DNA of 5,304 nucleotides from Microcaldota archaeon. GTDB taxonomy: Archaea > Micrarchaeota > Micrarchaeia > Micrarchaeales > Micrarchaeaceae. Made by a program: the position numbers and the translations under genes. How positions within the stretch are numbered: the first letter of the stretch is position 1; each line of letters starts with the position of its first letter. Where the stretch lies: the NCBI GenBank assembly GCA_021850375.1, contig JAJZLZ010000002.1, positions 1-5,304 on the forward strand, in the 5' to 3' direction. The notes beneath the pieces were generated by a model. That model was not told where the DNA came from and searched no databases. It saw only the letters and a program-made list of their open reading frames with translations. Positions 1 to 5,154 of this stretch are shown here, one piece after another.

Positions 1-230
1 GTGGCAACATTCAGGAGATGCCACTATCAAAAAGAATATACATCTGCAATAGATGTGGTATGCAGAAGGACAGGGATATAAACGCAAGCATAAACATACT
101 CAATAGAGCTACCTCTGGACAAGGGGGAAGTCACGCTCAGGGAGAGAATGTAAGACCTCAACAGGGGGCAGTCCTCAAAGAACTGAGAACTAATAAAACA
201 CATCCTTTGCGGGATGCAATGATTGCATGA
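1..230 (+). CDS. tnpB: TnpB RNA-guided nuclease, C-terminal fragment (cut by window start)
   Basis: This is the last roughly 75 residues of a TnpB protein. The reading frame runs in from before base 1; the first two bases (gt) are the end of a codon that would be the second Cys of the first zinc-finger pair. The second pair, CNRC, is encoded at 45-56, and the RuvC-III motif DRDINAS starts at base 69; family knowledge says this motif supplies the last catalytic acid of the nuclease. The following SGQGGSHAQGENVRP stretch matches the typical TnpB tail. The ATG at 18 is internal to the gene and not a start. TnpB is an RNA-guided DNA nuclease that uses an omega RNA made from the element's right end and favours element retention. 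No frameshift is visible in the part present, so the gene could be intact, but about 80% of it is unseen. Confidence 0.9.
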   Translation, partial: GNIQEMPLSKRIYICNRCGMQKDRDINASINILNRATSGQGGSHAQGENVRPQQGAVLKELRTNKTHPLRDAMIA

Positions 231-290
231 AAGCAGAGGAAGCCCACACGTTTACGGGTGGGAGGATGTCACCAAACGCACACTTCTAAC
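130..290 (+). ncRNA. Probable omega RNA (3' part of tnpB, right-end hairpin and guide)
   Basis: In IS200/IS605 elements the omega RNA scaffold overlaps the 3' end of tnpB and ends at the right boundary of the element, with the guide copied from the flanking DNA. By that rule the scaffold here would finish at 272 and the guide would be about 16-18 bases from 273 (beginning CAAACGCACACTTC). The 5' limit given is nominal, since I see no promoter or processing site that fixes it. Only the terminal hairpin is directly visible; the RNA itself is inferred from the family. Confidence 0.45.
243..262 (+). repeat. Terminal hairpin of the IS200/IS605 right end
   Basis: CCCACACG, loop TTTA, CGGGTGGG forms an 8-bp stem with one A-G mismatch. 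It is placed 12 bases after the tnpB stop and 10 bases before the inferred element end. Such subterminal hairpins are what the TnpA transposase recognises as single-stranded DNA, and in RNA form they are part of the omega RNA scaffold. Confidence 0.8.
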
Positions 291-518
291 ATCAATTCGA
301 ACCTTGATGACGGCATGGTCGATGTTTTGATTTTTGAATTAGTATACATAGGAAGTAAAAGACAACATTACAAACATATTGGTAATATAGATGATTAATT
401 GTCTTCAACATCCTTTGTATAATACATAAGCATTGGCATAGGATTATACGACGCACAACCCATTGAAGCTCACCTTAAAACTGATTAGGCTGCAAATCCA
501 CCGCGCTTGTATATCTAA
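273..518 (+). pseudogene. Decayed C-terminal remnant of a diacylglycerol/lipid-kinase-like gene
   Basis: Reading on from the element boundary in the same frame gives NINSNLDDGMVDVLIFE at 291-341, which resembles the PxAxxDDGLLDVxxx signature of the C-terminal domain of the DagK/YegS/LCB5 lipid-kinase family. Further on, a piece reading GSKRQHYKHIGNID fits the Gx(K/R)HxxHxxV element, and YDAQPIEAHLKTD (447-485) fits the stretch just before the DGE segment. The frame is broken by stops at 396-398, 420-422, 486-488 and 516-518, and no start is available, so it cannot be expressed. The upstream half would lie beyond the left end of the element. The match is from memory of the family signature and is short; an unrelated AT-rich spacer remains possible. 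Confidence 0.4.
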
Positions 519-741
519 GATAAAGTAAAGAGAACTATAGTAGTCAAGTTTTACATTTTATGTGAAAAAGTATAATACAGGATTGTTCTATTTCTTGATT
601 GGGTATAACAGGAGGGAAAATTCCAAGTGATTGTTCTCTGCGGATAAGAGATATGATGAATAGGAGTATGGTAAAGATTAGAGGACAGGATTGATACTAC
701 ATTAATGTGCAAGGTCGTTCAACTAAGCCTTTTTTTGTCGG

Positions 742-846
742 ATGGCAATACTTGAATATATCACAGAGTCCATGGGTGCTTTAGTGTGTATAATCCTAAA
801 CAAACACCGCATAGAGCATATGATTTTATTGGCTTTAAAGAAATGA
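742..846 (+). CDS. Possible small protein of 34 residues, unrecognised
   Basis: ATG at 742 opens a frame of 34 codons ending at TGA 844-846, 54 bases before the superoxide dismutase start. The product begins MAILEYITESMG and ends in a short hydrophobic stretch and a Lys-Lys pair. There is no Shine-Dalgarno site before the ATG and a stop (724-726) lies just upstream in frame. I recognise no family. It could equally be the remnant of a larger gene or chance. Confidence 0.15.
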   Translation: MAILEYITESMGALVCIILNKHRIEHMILLALKK

Positions 847-857
847 AATAACCGTGT

Positions 858-867
858 AATATTTTTA
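858..867 (+). promoter_or_regulatory. Candidate TATA box for the superoxide dismutase gene
   Basis: The A/T run AATATTTTTA is centred about 38 bases before the ATG. Archaeal transcription usually begins some 25 bases downstream, near 888, which would give a short leader just containing the ribosome binding site. The surrounding sequence is AT-rich, so the position is uncertain. Confidence 0.35.
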
Positions 868-889
868 ACTCTAACGTGAGATAATAGTA

Positions 890-897
890 GAGGTGAG
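890..897 (+). promoter_or_regulatory. Strong Shine-Dalgarno site of the superoxide dismutase gene
   Basis: GAGGTGAG, three bases before ATG 901, is nearly the full complement of the archaeal 16S rRNA 3' end and fixes the start at 901. The other genes in the window whose upstream region can be read have no comparable site. Confidence 0.8.
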
Positions 898-900
898 TTA

Positions 901-1518
901 ATGGGAAATTCTGAAGGCAACTACGAAGTTAAGAAAATGCCTCTTGAGCAGGCAAAGCTTTTATCAGTTATGGATGAACAGACTTATACATGGCACCATG
1001 ACAAGCACTATGCCGGATATGTAAACAAGAGAAACGAGATAGAAAAGGAACTAAATAGCGTTGACCGCTCGAAGGCTAATGTTAACTATAGCGCATACAG
1101 GGCACTGAAGCTTGAGGAGACGTGGAACGGCAACGGGATGCTTTTGCATGAGGTGTACTGGTCCACTATGGGTGGAGATGGGAAATACAATGACTCAATG
1201 GAAGTTATAAAGGCGATAAATTCTAGCTTTGGGTCAATTGATGCATGGAAGGTGGATTTTCTTGCGGCTGGCAAAAGTGGACGCGGATGGGTTGTGACAT
1301 CAATAGATGTATTAACAGATGGCAAAATACGCAATTTTATGTTTGATGCGCATAATCAGGGCGGATTGGTGGGTTGTGTCCCTCTAATTGCAGCAGATGT
1401 GTTTGAACATGCATACTATCATAAATTCGGTCCGGATAGAGCTGCATATCTTGATGTGCTTGTGGCAAACATCGACTGGAACAAGGTGGAGGCTGCATAT
1501 AAGAAATACAAAAAATAA
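901..1518 (+). CDS. sod: Superoxide dismutase, Fe/Mn family
   Basis: This 205-residue cytoplasmic enzyme, usual length for the family, converts superoxide to oxygen and hydrogen peroxide. All four metal ligands are visible: His32 in the WHHDKHYAGYV helix, His83 in NGMLLHEVYW, and Asp166 and His170 in AADVFEHAYY. Tyr40 takes the place of the gateway tyrosine. The segment GRGWVV and the closing NIDW near 190-193 are also typical. The sequence HNQGGLVGCVP before the ligand loop places it in the divergent branch marked by LHEVYW...GGDG rather than with the E. coli-type enzymes. Metal preference (Fe, Mn or either) cannot be read safely, although Gln153 sits in the region that carries the metal-tuning residue. 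The gene stands alone, lies downstream of an insertion-sequence region, and has a strong ribosome site unlike its neighbours, so acquisition by transfer is possible. It converges on the ferredoxin gene with a 33-base gap. Confidence 0.95.
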   Translation: MGNSEGNYEVKKMPLEQAKLLSVMDEQTYTWHHDKHYAGYVNKRNEIEKELNSVDRSKANVNYSAYRALKLEETWNGNGMLLHEVYWSTMGGDGKYNDSMEVIKAINSSFGSIDAWKVDFLAAGKSGRGWVVTSIDVLTDGKIRNFMFDAHNQGGLVGCVPLIAADVFEHAYYHKFGPDRAAYLDVLVANIDWNKVEAAYKKYKK

Positions 1519-1551
1519 TATCAGCATACAAGCTAATGGATGCGCCTGGCA

Positions 1552-1992
1552 TTATTTCATGTCAGGCTCGTTCCATGTGCCGCTCTGGCTCTTTCTTCTT
1601 CTTGGTATGTATGTATATAGCCGCCCCCAAGGATCCTTGACTTTTGCTTTTGTTGGGCGCGTTTTTGTATAACTAGAAAGCGAGAATTCATCCTTGGCGG
1701 GCTCCTCTGTCTTTTGAGGCCCTTGCAGCTGCGCATATTGCGGTTCTTTATCTGATTTTAGTATTGTTATGCATGAAACTGGGCATTCCTCCTGGCATAT
1801 CATGCACCCTATGCATTTGTTTACCTGTATGGGGTATTCTGTCATATCAAGGTCTAGTTCGTTTGTGTCCTTTGTGCTTTCGACTGTTTTCTTACGCGGC
1901 CTTGTAAAGTCAAGAGTATTGACCGGGCATACATCTCCACACGCTCCGCACTGTATGCATACGTTCTTATCAAAGCTGAACGTGAATGCCAT
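1552..1992 (-). CDS. Ferredoxin with two [4Fe-4S] clusters and a long C-terminal tail
   Basis: The protein is 146 residues if it starts at ATG 1992, four bases after the stop of the membrane-protein gene. A longer open frame upstream (to 2097) lies inside that gene and has a low-complexity basic start, so I reject it. Two complete cluster motifs are present: C12-x2-C15-x2-C18-x3-C22-P and C60-x2-C63-x2-C66-x3-C70-P, enough for two [4Fe-4S] centres used in low-potential electron transfer. The linker between them (23-59) is rich in Lys, Asp and Thr and longer than usual. A tail of about 75 residues follows, with charged low-complexity sequence and a DPWGRLYTYIPRRRK block. No signal peptide or membrane segment is seen, so it should be cytoplasmic. 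Tight linkage suggests it works with the upstream membrane protein. It resembles NuoI-type or stand-alone ferredoxins in the cluster domain only; the redox partner is not identifiable. Confidence 0.88.
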   Translation of the reverse strand: MAFTFSFDKNVCIQCGACGDVCPVNTLDFTRPRKKTVESTKDTNELDLDMTEYPIQVNKCIGCMICQEECPVSCITILKSDKEPQYAQLQGPQKTEEPAKDEFSLSSYTKTRPTKAKVKDPWGRLYTYIPRRRKSQSGTWNEPDMK

Positions 1993-1996
1993 AAAA

Positions 1997-2791
1997 TCAA
2001 GCGCTATTATTCTGATCCGCCTTTTGAGGCACATCCTGCTGGCTAAGTTGTTGTGTCGTCTGTTGCATTGATTGCGGCGCTGCTGGCTGGGGCGCATGCT
2101 TTACTATCGGGGTTGCTACTGTTTCTATGCTCTTTCTTGGTATGCCTCCTTTAAATGAGTAGGCTATTGCAATAAGGCCTGCAAGCGAGAGCAGCCCAAA
2201 GCATGCGTAAAATGTATATATTGCAAGCGCCGGATTATTCTGAGAACTGAACGTGTTGAGCATGAATCCCCATATATTGGAACTGCTTGTTCCAACTGTT
2301 GGGGGCAAGATTGCAAGCGAGGCTGCGCTCTCGGTAACAAACACCGTTCCTGTTATGTAGAGTACAGCGCCTATTAACACAAGTATCGTAAGCACGCTGT
2401 TATACAGTGGATCCTCGTCCGTATCTTTTATTAGCAAAACAACCAGTGCGAATGCGAAGAATACAATCGCAAGCGGCTGGAATGGAACAGCTATTGCATA
2501 GTCTTGGTATGTGCCCGGCCAGAAGAACTGGAATCCTAAAAAGACAACGAGAAATATCGAGGCGTCGCGAAGCACAATGAACATGAGCCACCATACGTCT
2601 GCCGCCATTCTGAGAGTGAATTTTCTAAGAACGCGCAGGAAATAGCCACGTGCAATCTGCATTGATATCGCAAGTATGACAAGTAATTGCGTGACTACTG
2701 CTAGCGTCTCTTCGGTGTATATTGAGCCAGCAGAGACGTAGTTGTTTATAGCGCTTGGAATTTGGAGAAGCGGTAGGATGTCAATTACCAT
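1997..2791 (-). CDS. Five-helix integral membrane protein, function unknown
   Basis: I do not recognise this 264-residue protein. Hydrophobic segments lie at about 29-47, 67-90, 105-121, 132-152 and 190-212. The Arg/Lys-rich loop 48-61 should be cytoplasmic, which places the N-terminus outside and the C-terminus inside. The loop at 153-189 would be external, with a Ser/Thr/Pro-rich stretch. Helix 2 contains an Arg75-Asp76 pair in an otherwise apolar span. After helix 5 a tail of about 50 residues is rich in Gln, Pro and Ala and would lie in the cytoplasm, on the same side as the ferredoxin encoded just downstream. No haem-binding His pair or quinone motif is evident. ATG 2791 was chosen because a TATA-like box lies about 30 bases upstream and there is no ribosome site, fitting a leaderless message. 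It probably anchors or relays electrons for the ferredoxin, but that is inference from adjacency. Confidence 0.85.
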   Translation of the reverse strand: MVIDILPLLQIPSAINNYVSAGSIYTEETLAVVTQLLVILAISMQIARGYFLRVLRKFTLRMAADVWWLMFIVLRDASIFLVVFLGFQFFWPGTYQDYAIAVPFQPLAIVFFAFALVVLLIKDTDEDPLYNSVLTILVLIGAVLYITGTVFVTESAASLAILPPTVGTSSSNIWGFMLNTFSSQNNPALAIYTFYACFGLLSLAGLIAIAYSFKGGIPRKSIETVATPIVKHAPQPAAPQSMQQTTQQLSQQDVPQKADQNNSA

Positions 2792-2816
2792 TTAATCAAT
2801 CTATATTGTATGGAAA

Positions 2817-2825
2817 TATTTAAAA
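2817..2825 (-). promoter_or_regulatory. TATA box for the membrane protein-ferredoxin unit
   Basis: On the minus strand this reads TTTTAAATA, centred 30 bases before ATG 2791. The predicted transcript would start within a few bases of the start codon, i.e. be nearly leaderless, which agrees with the absence of a Shine-Dalgarno site. Confidence 0.6.
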
Positions 2826-2848
2826 GCTTGAATGTATTGCAAATTTAT

Positions 2849-2880
2849 GTGCAACATTAATTGGCGCAGAGGCGTTGCAC
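2849..2880. repeat. Inverted repeat in the divergent promoter region
   Basis: GTGCAAC at 2849-2855 and GTTGCAC at 2874-2880 are perfect 7-base inverted copies with an 18-base spacer. A related GCGCAAC lies at 2885-2891 and ATTGCAAAT at 2836-2844. They lie between the two diverging TATA boxes, a place where a regulator could control both units. Chance is not excluded. Confidence 0.3.
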
Positions 2881-2895
2881 GCATGCGCAACAATA

Positions 2896-2904
2896 TTATT
2901 ATAT
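2896..2904 (+). promoter_or_regulatory. TATA box for the prepilin peptidase gene
   Basis: TTATTATAT is centred about 33 bases before ATG 2933, so transcription would begin near 2926 with a leader of only a few bases. No Shine-Dalgarno site precedes the ATG. This supports the ATG rather than the TTG at 2861 as start, because the TTG would lie upstream of the box. Confidence 0.5.
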
Positions 2905-2932
2905 CTTGCTTGCCATCCTTTATGCGGTTTTA

Positions 2933-3805
2933 ATGGACGCCACATCAATCAGGATAATTTTAGCAGTCACTATAGCTTTCATATACATGCTATTTGACAT
3001 ATTCAACAAGCGCAATGTGCCAGAAGCATATGCGTATGCGACCCTTGCAATAGGCGCAATTGCGGCACTATTCTCTGGCAGCATAATGCTTGATGCGCAG
3101 ACATATCTAATTGCTGTTGCAATACTTGGTATTGGCTATGCCATATATAGAAGCGGACAGATAGGCGCAGCTGACATAATAGAGTTTGCAGCAATTGCAA
3201 TGGTAATTCCAATACAGCAAGCGGCAATTTTATTGCCCAGCATAAATCAATACGGCCTGCCGTTTGCAATCTCGCTTCTAATAAATACCGGAATTATTGC
3301 AATAATAATGGTGCCAATATACTACCTTCCAAAGGCTTTTATAAAGCATCGAAAATCATTCGAACGCATAAAACGCTTAGATCTATATAAGCTGATAATA
3401 ATTTCAGCCGCGTACATGGGCTTTGCATCATTTTTAGCGCTAAAATTCAATATAACACTATATGGCGCAGCGATTCTTCTATTGCTTGGCGTATCATCCG
3501 CCGTAGTCATGCTATTTGAGGGCCCTATAACCTCTGCGATGGTGGTGATGTCTAGCTACCACGAATTTACCGAAGGAGACATAATCGCGTTCAACCTCAT
3601 GAGCCAGGAGGAGATAAAGCAGGCAAAGAAGATTGTCCCAAAGTTCGATAGGCTTGTGACAAAAGAGATTATCGCGCAGATGAAGGAGAAGAATTTGGAA
3701 AAGAAGTTTCCTCTCTATAGAAATGCGATACCTCTTGCGCTCCCGATATTTGTTGCGGTGGTATGTGCGATTATCGCCGGCAATTTAATGCTTGTTATAA
3801 TATGA
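2933..3805 (+). CDS. Archaeal prepilin/preflagellin peptidase, family A24 (FlaK/PibD-like)
   Basis: This 290-residue membrane aspartic protease should cleave class III signal peptides of archaeal pilins or archaellins at the cytoplasmic membrane face. The two catalytic aspartates are visible: Asp22 in FDIFNKRNVPEAY, at the end of helix 1, and Asp81 in GAAD. These positions fit the known spacing in FlaK (about 18 and 79) and support ATG 2933; a TTG start at 2861 would add 24 unlikely residues. Hydrophobic helices lie at about 4-22, 35-50, 55-72, 84-104, 110-133, 152-170, 175-197 and 266-288. Between the last two is a soluble domain with the family's EGDIIA motif (214-219). The C-terminal run AIPLALPIF...AGNLM matches the final helix of the family. 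The GAAD form replaces the usual GxGD, as in other archaeal members. No pilin, ATPase or archaellum gene is nearby, so its substrate is unknown. Confidence 0.85.
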   Translation: MDATSIRIILAVTIAFIYMLFDIFNKRNVPEAYAYATLAIGAIAALFSGSIMLDAQTYLIAVAILGIGYAIYRSGQIGAADIIEFAAIAMVIPIQQAAILLPSINQYGLPFAISLLINTGIIAIIMVPIYYLPKAFIKHRKSFERIKRLDLYKLIIISAAYMGFASFLALKFNITLYGAAILLLLGVSSAVVMLFEGPITSAMVVMSSYHEFTEGDIIAFNLMSQEEIKQAKKIVPKFDRLVTKEIIAQMKEKNLEKKFPLYRNAIPLALPIFVAVVCAIIAGNLMLVII

Positions 3806-3837
3806 GGCCAATACAATAAGCCTGCAGATTCCAATTA

Positions 3838-4800
3838 TTAGTTCCTTCTGCTATTGTTCCTTCCGCCATGCCTGCCGCCCTGCCTTCTGCCGCCGCCTCT
3901 AAATGAATTTTCCCTGCCATCTTTGTAATCGCGCCTAAATTCATTCCTATCTGGCCTTTTCCACTGCTGGCTATTTTGCTTGCGCGGTTTTATCTCCTTT
4001 TCGTTTATGCGCTTTATTGAGCTTTCTATGTTTGCCTTAAGCGATTCGGCGATAAAGTTCTTTGTGAAATAATCCGCCTTAAGGGCGATGCTGATCTTTG
4101 TGGCATACAGCCTAGCTATCCTGCCCTTGCGCTCCTTTTGCGCGTTGGACACCTGCGGCACTTTGAACAATATCCCGTATTTTGGCGGCTTTGAGCCGAA
4201 TTTGATGTGCTTAAATAATGCCTTTTCTGCGCCGAGCAGTTGTATTGTTCCCGCAGGCATTGTCGCAAGCCTCTCCAAGCTCCCTGCCTTTGCGAGCAGC
4301 TCGGCAGCTATGCGCTCGTCTGTTAAGTATGTAGTATTAGGCAAAATCCGCCCAGATGCGCTCTTTATGTATTCTCCAATGTTATCTAGCGTATTTTGCA
4401 TCTCGATGCCCATTTTGGCAAATGCCATTATCGCTTGTGCCTCGTCTCCCTCCTGTTTTCTGCCGATGGTCGCCTGCGCCTTTGATATTATGCTATCTGC
4501 CTTTCCCTCGTCCTCTACTATCTTTAAAATTTCCTCTTTATCTGGCTCTTTTGAGAGCATATGTATAGTTAGCTGGGCGAGTGTCTTTGGGTTTTGTATC
4601 TTAATTTCGGGAAAATATATTCCATACCATTCTGATAGCCTTTCAAATAAGAGATTATACGACCTGCTGGTCTCGTTGTATGCATTTATCGCCTGCATCA
4701 ATATGTGCTCCTCATTTTTATAAGATATCTCTATGCCCTGCTTTGCGCCGCGAATCATGCGCTCTCTTAGGCTTTTAAATTCAGATTCCATGTAAATCAT
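3838..4800 (-). CDS. nop5: Nop5/Nop56-type C/D box RNP scaffold lacking the N-terminal domain
   Basis: Nop5 is the core of the archaeal C/D box RNP, holding L7Ae-bound guide RNA and fibrillarin for 2'-O-methylation of rRNA and tRNA. The Nop domain is unmistakable at about 165-245, with AGSLERLATMPAGTIQLLG (172-190) followed by AEKALFKHIKFGSKPPKYG, close to the family consensus. Residues 11-145 correspond to the coiled-coil region, with the conserved ERLSEWYGIYFPEI at 53-66. The protein has 320 residues, and the ~115-120-residue N-terminal domain that binds fibrillarin in most archaea is missing: the coiled coil begins within 10 residues of the start. The tail from about 270 is basic and Arg/Gly-rich (FRGGGRRQGGRHGGRNNSRR), unlike the lysine-rich tails of many archaeal Nop5 proteins. 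The gene begins 8 bases after the aIF1A stop; Met4 is an alternative start. No ribosome site is clear. Confidence 0.93.
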   Translation of the reverse strand: MIYMESEFKSLRERMIRGAKQGIEISYKNEEHILMQAINAYNETSRSYNLLFERLSEWYGIYFPEIKIQNPKTLAQLTIHMLSKEPDKEEILKIVEDEGKADSIISKAQATIGRKQEGDEAQAIMAFAKMGIEMQNTLDNIGEYIKSASGRILPNTTYLTDERIAAELLAKAGSLERLATMPAGTIQLLGAEKALFKHIKFGSKPPKYGILFKVPQVSNAQKERKGRIARLYATKISIALKADYFTKNFIAESLKANIESSIKRINEKEIKPRKQNSQQWKRPDRNEFRRDYKDGRENSFRGGGRRQGGRHGGRNNSRRN

Positions 4801-4808
4801 TCAATTGT

Positions 4809-5129
4809 TCAAACTTCATCTAGCATATGCCTGTCTTTTAGCCTGTTTATATCAAGCATGCTATATCTCCACATGATGTCTCCCCGCTTATCACTCTGCA
4901 CTATCCATGGTTTAACTATGACAACATCTCCTTCCTTTATCCAGAACCTGCGCCTGAGCCTGCCTGGTATTGTGCATAGCCTCTCGTTGTGGTCTGAGCA
5001 AGAGACAAAGAACTTCGTAGCGCCGGCTATGCGCGCGACCTTGCCTATCACCTCTCCATTGCCCGGCATTTTCGTGTTTGCCTCTATTGGCGTTCCACGC
5101 CGTGTATCGTAATTAGGTTTCCTTGCCAT
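4809..5129 (-). CDS. eif1A: Translation initiation factor aIF1A
   Basis: At 106 residues this is a normal-length aIF1A, which binds the A site of the small ribosomal subunit and helps initiator tRNA and mRNA scanning or positioning. The OB-fold (S1-like) core runs from about 24 to 90. The signature ERLCTIPGRLRRRFWIKEGD (49-68), VVIVKPW, and KRGDIMWRY (81-89) match the family closely. The basic N-terminal arm (MARKPNYDTRRG) is short but typical of archaea. It follows the aIF2-beta gene by 25 bases and precedes nop5 by 8, so the three genes probably form one transcript read on the minus strand. I see no good Shine-Dalgarno site before ATG 5129. Confidence 0.96.
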   Translation of the reverse strand: MARKPNYDTRRGTPIEANTKMPGNGEVIGKVARIAGATKFFVSCSDHNERLCTIPGRLRRRFWIKEGDVVIVKPWIVQSDKRGDIMWRYSMLDINRLKDRHMLDEV

Positions 5130-5154
5130 AAAATTACCATAAATCAGTAAAGCA

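Larger units (their letters stand above)
1..272 (+). mobile_element. Right end of an IS200/IS605-family (TnpB-bearing) insertion sequence
   Basis: The tnpB C-terminus, its stop codon at 228-230 and a terminal hairpin at 243-262 followed by AGGATGTCAC form the standard right-hand organisation of IS200/IS605 elements. The exact right boundary is inferred at about 272, after the TCAC tetranucleotide that commonly ends these elements. The left end, any tnpA gene and the target-adjacent motif lie outside the window, so whether the element is autonomous cannot be judged. Elements of this family insert without target duplication, so the sequence from 273 onward should be the original target. Confidence 0.8.
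519..889. other. Intergenic stretch without a convincing gene
   Basis: About 370 AT-rich bases separate the kinase-like remnant from the superoxide dismutase gene. I see no tRNA, no long repeat and no recognisable protein. A purine-rich GGAGGG at 611-616 looks like a ribosome site, but only a short frame follows it. A 34-codon open frame (742-846) is listed separately. Together with the remnant at 273-518, this may be a decaying region around the insertion. Confidence 0.5.

Noticed and set aside
291..310. tRNA T-arm-like GTTCGAA on the minus strand
   Set aside because: The arms ATCAA and TTGAT flank an 8-base loop instead of 7, and no anticodon arm or acceptor stem can be built around it.
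611..616. GGAGGG ribosome-site-like sequence
   Set aside because: The only start nearby (GTG at about 628) is followed by a stop after six codons, so no gene uses it.
723..920. 65-codon minus-strand frame overlapping the superoxide dismutase start
   Set aside because: It begins inside the SOD coding region and crosses its ribosome site, has no start signal of its own, and its product resembles no family.
1993..2097. N-terminal extension of the ferredoxin frame
   Set aside because: The extension overlaps the 3' end of the membrane-protein gene and has a low-complexity basic sequence; ATG 1992 gives the expected start shortly before the first cluster motif.
2861..2932. TTG start extending the prepilin peptidase by 24 residues
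   Set aside because: It lies upstream of the TATA-like box, lacks a ribosome site, and ATG 2933 places the catalytic Asp at the usual distance from the N-terminus.
4088..4723. 211-codon plus-strand frame
   Set aside because: It is antisense to nop5, whose Nop-domain match is clear; the Ser/Cys/Pro-rich product is the typical reflection of a real gene on the other strand.
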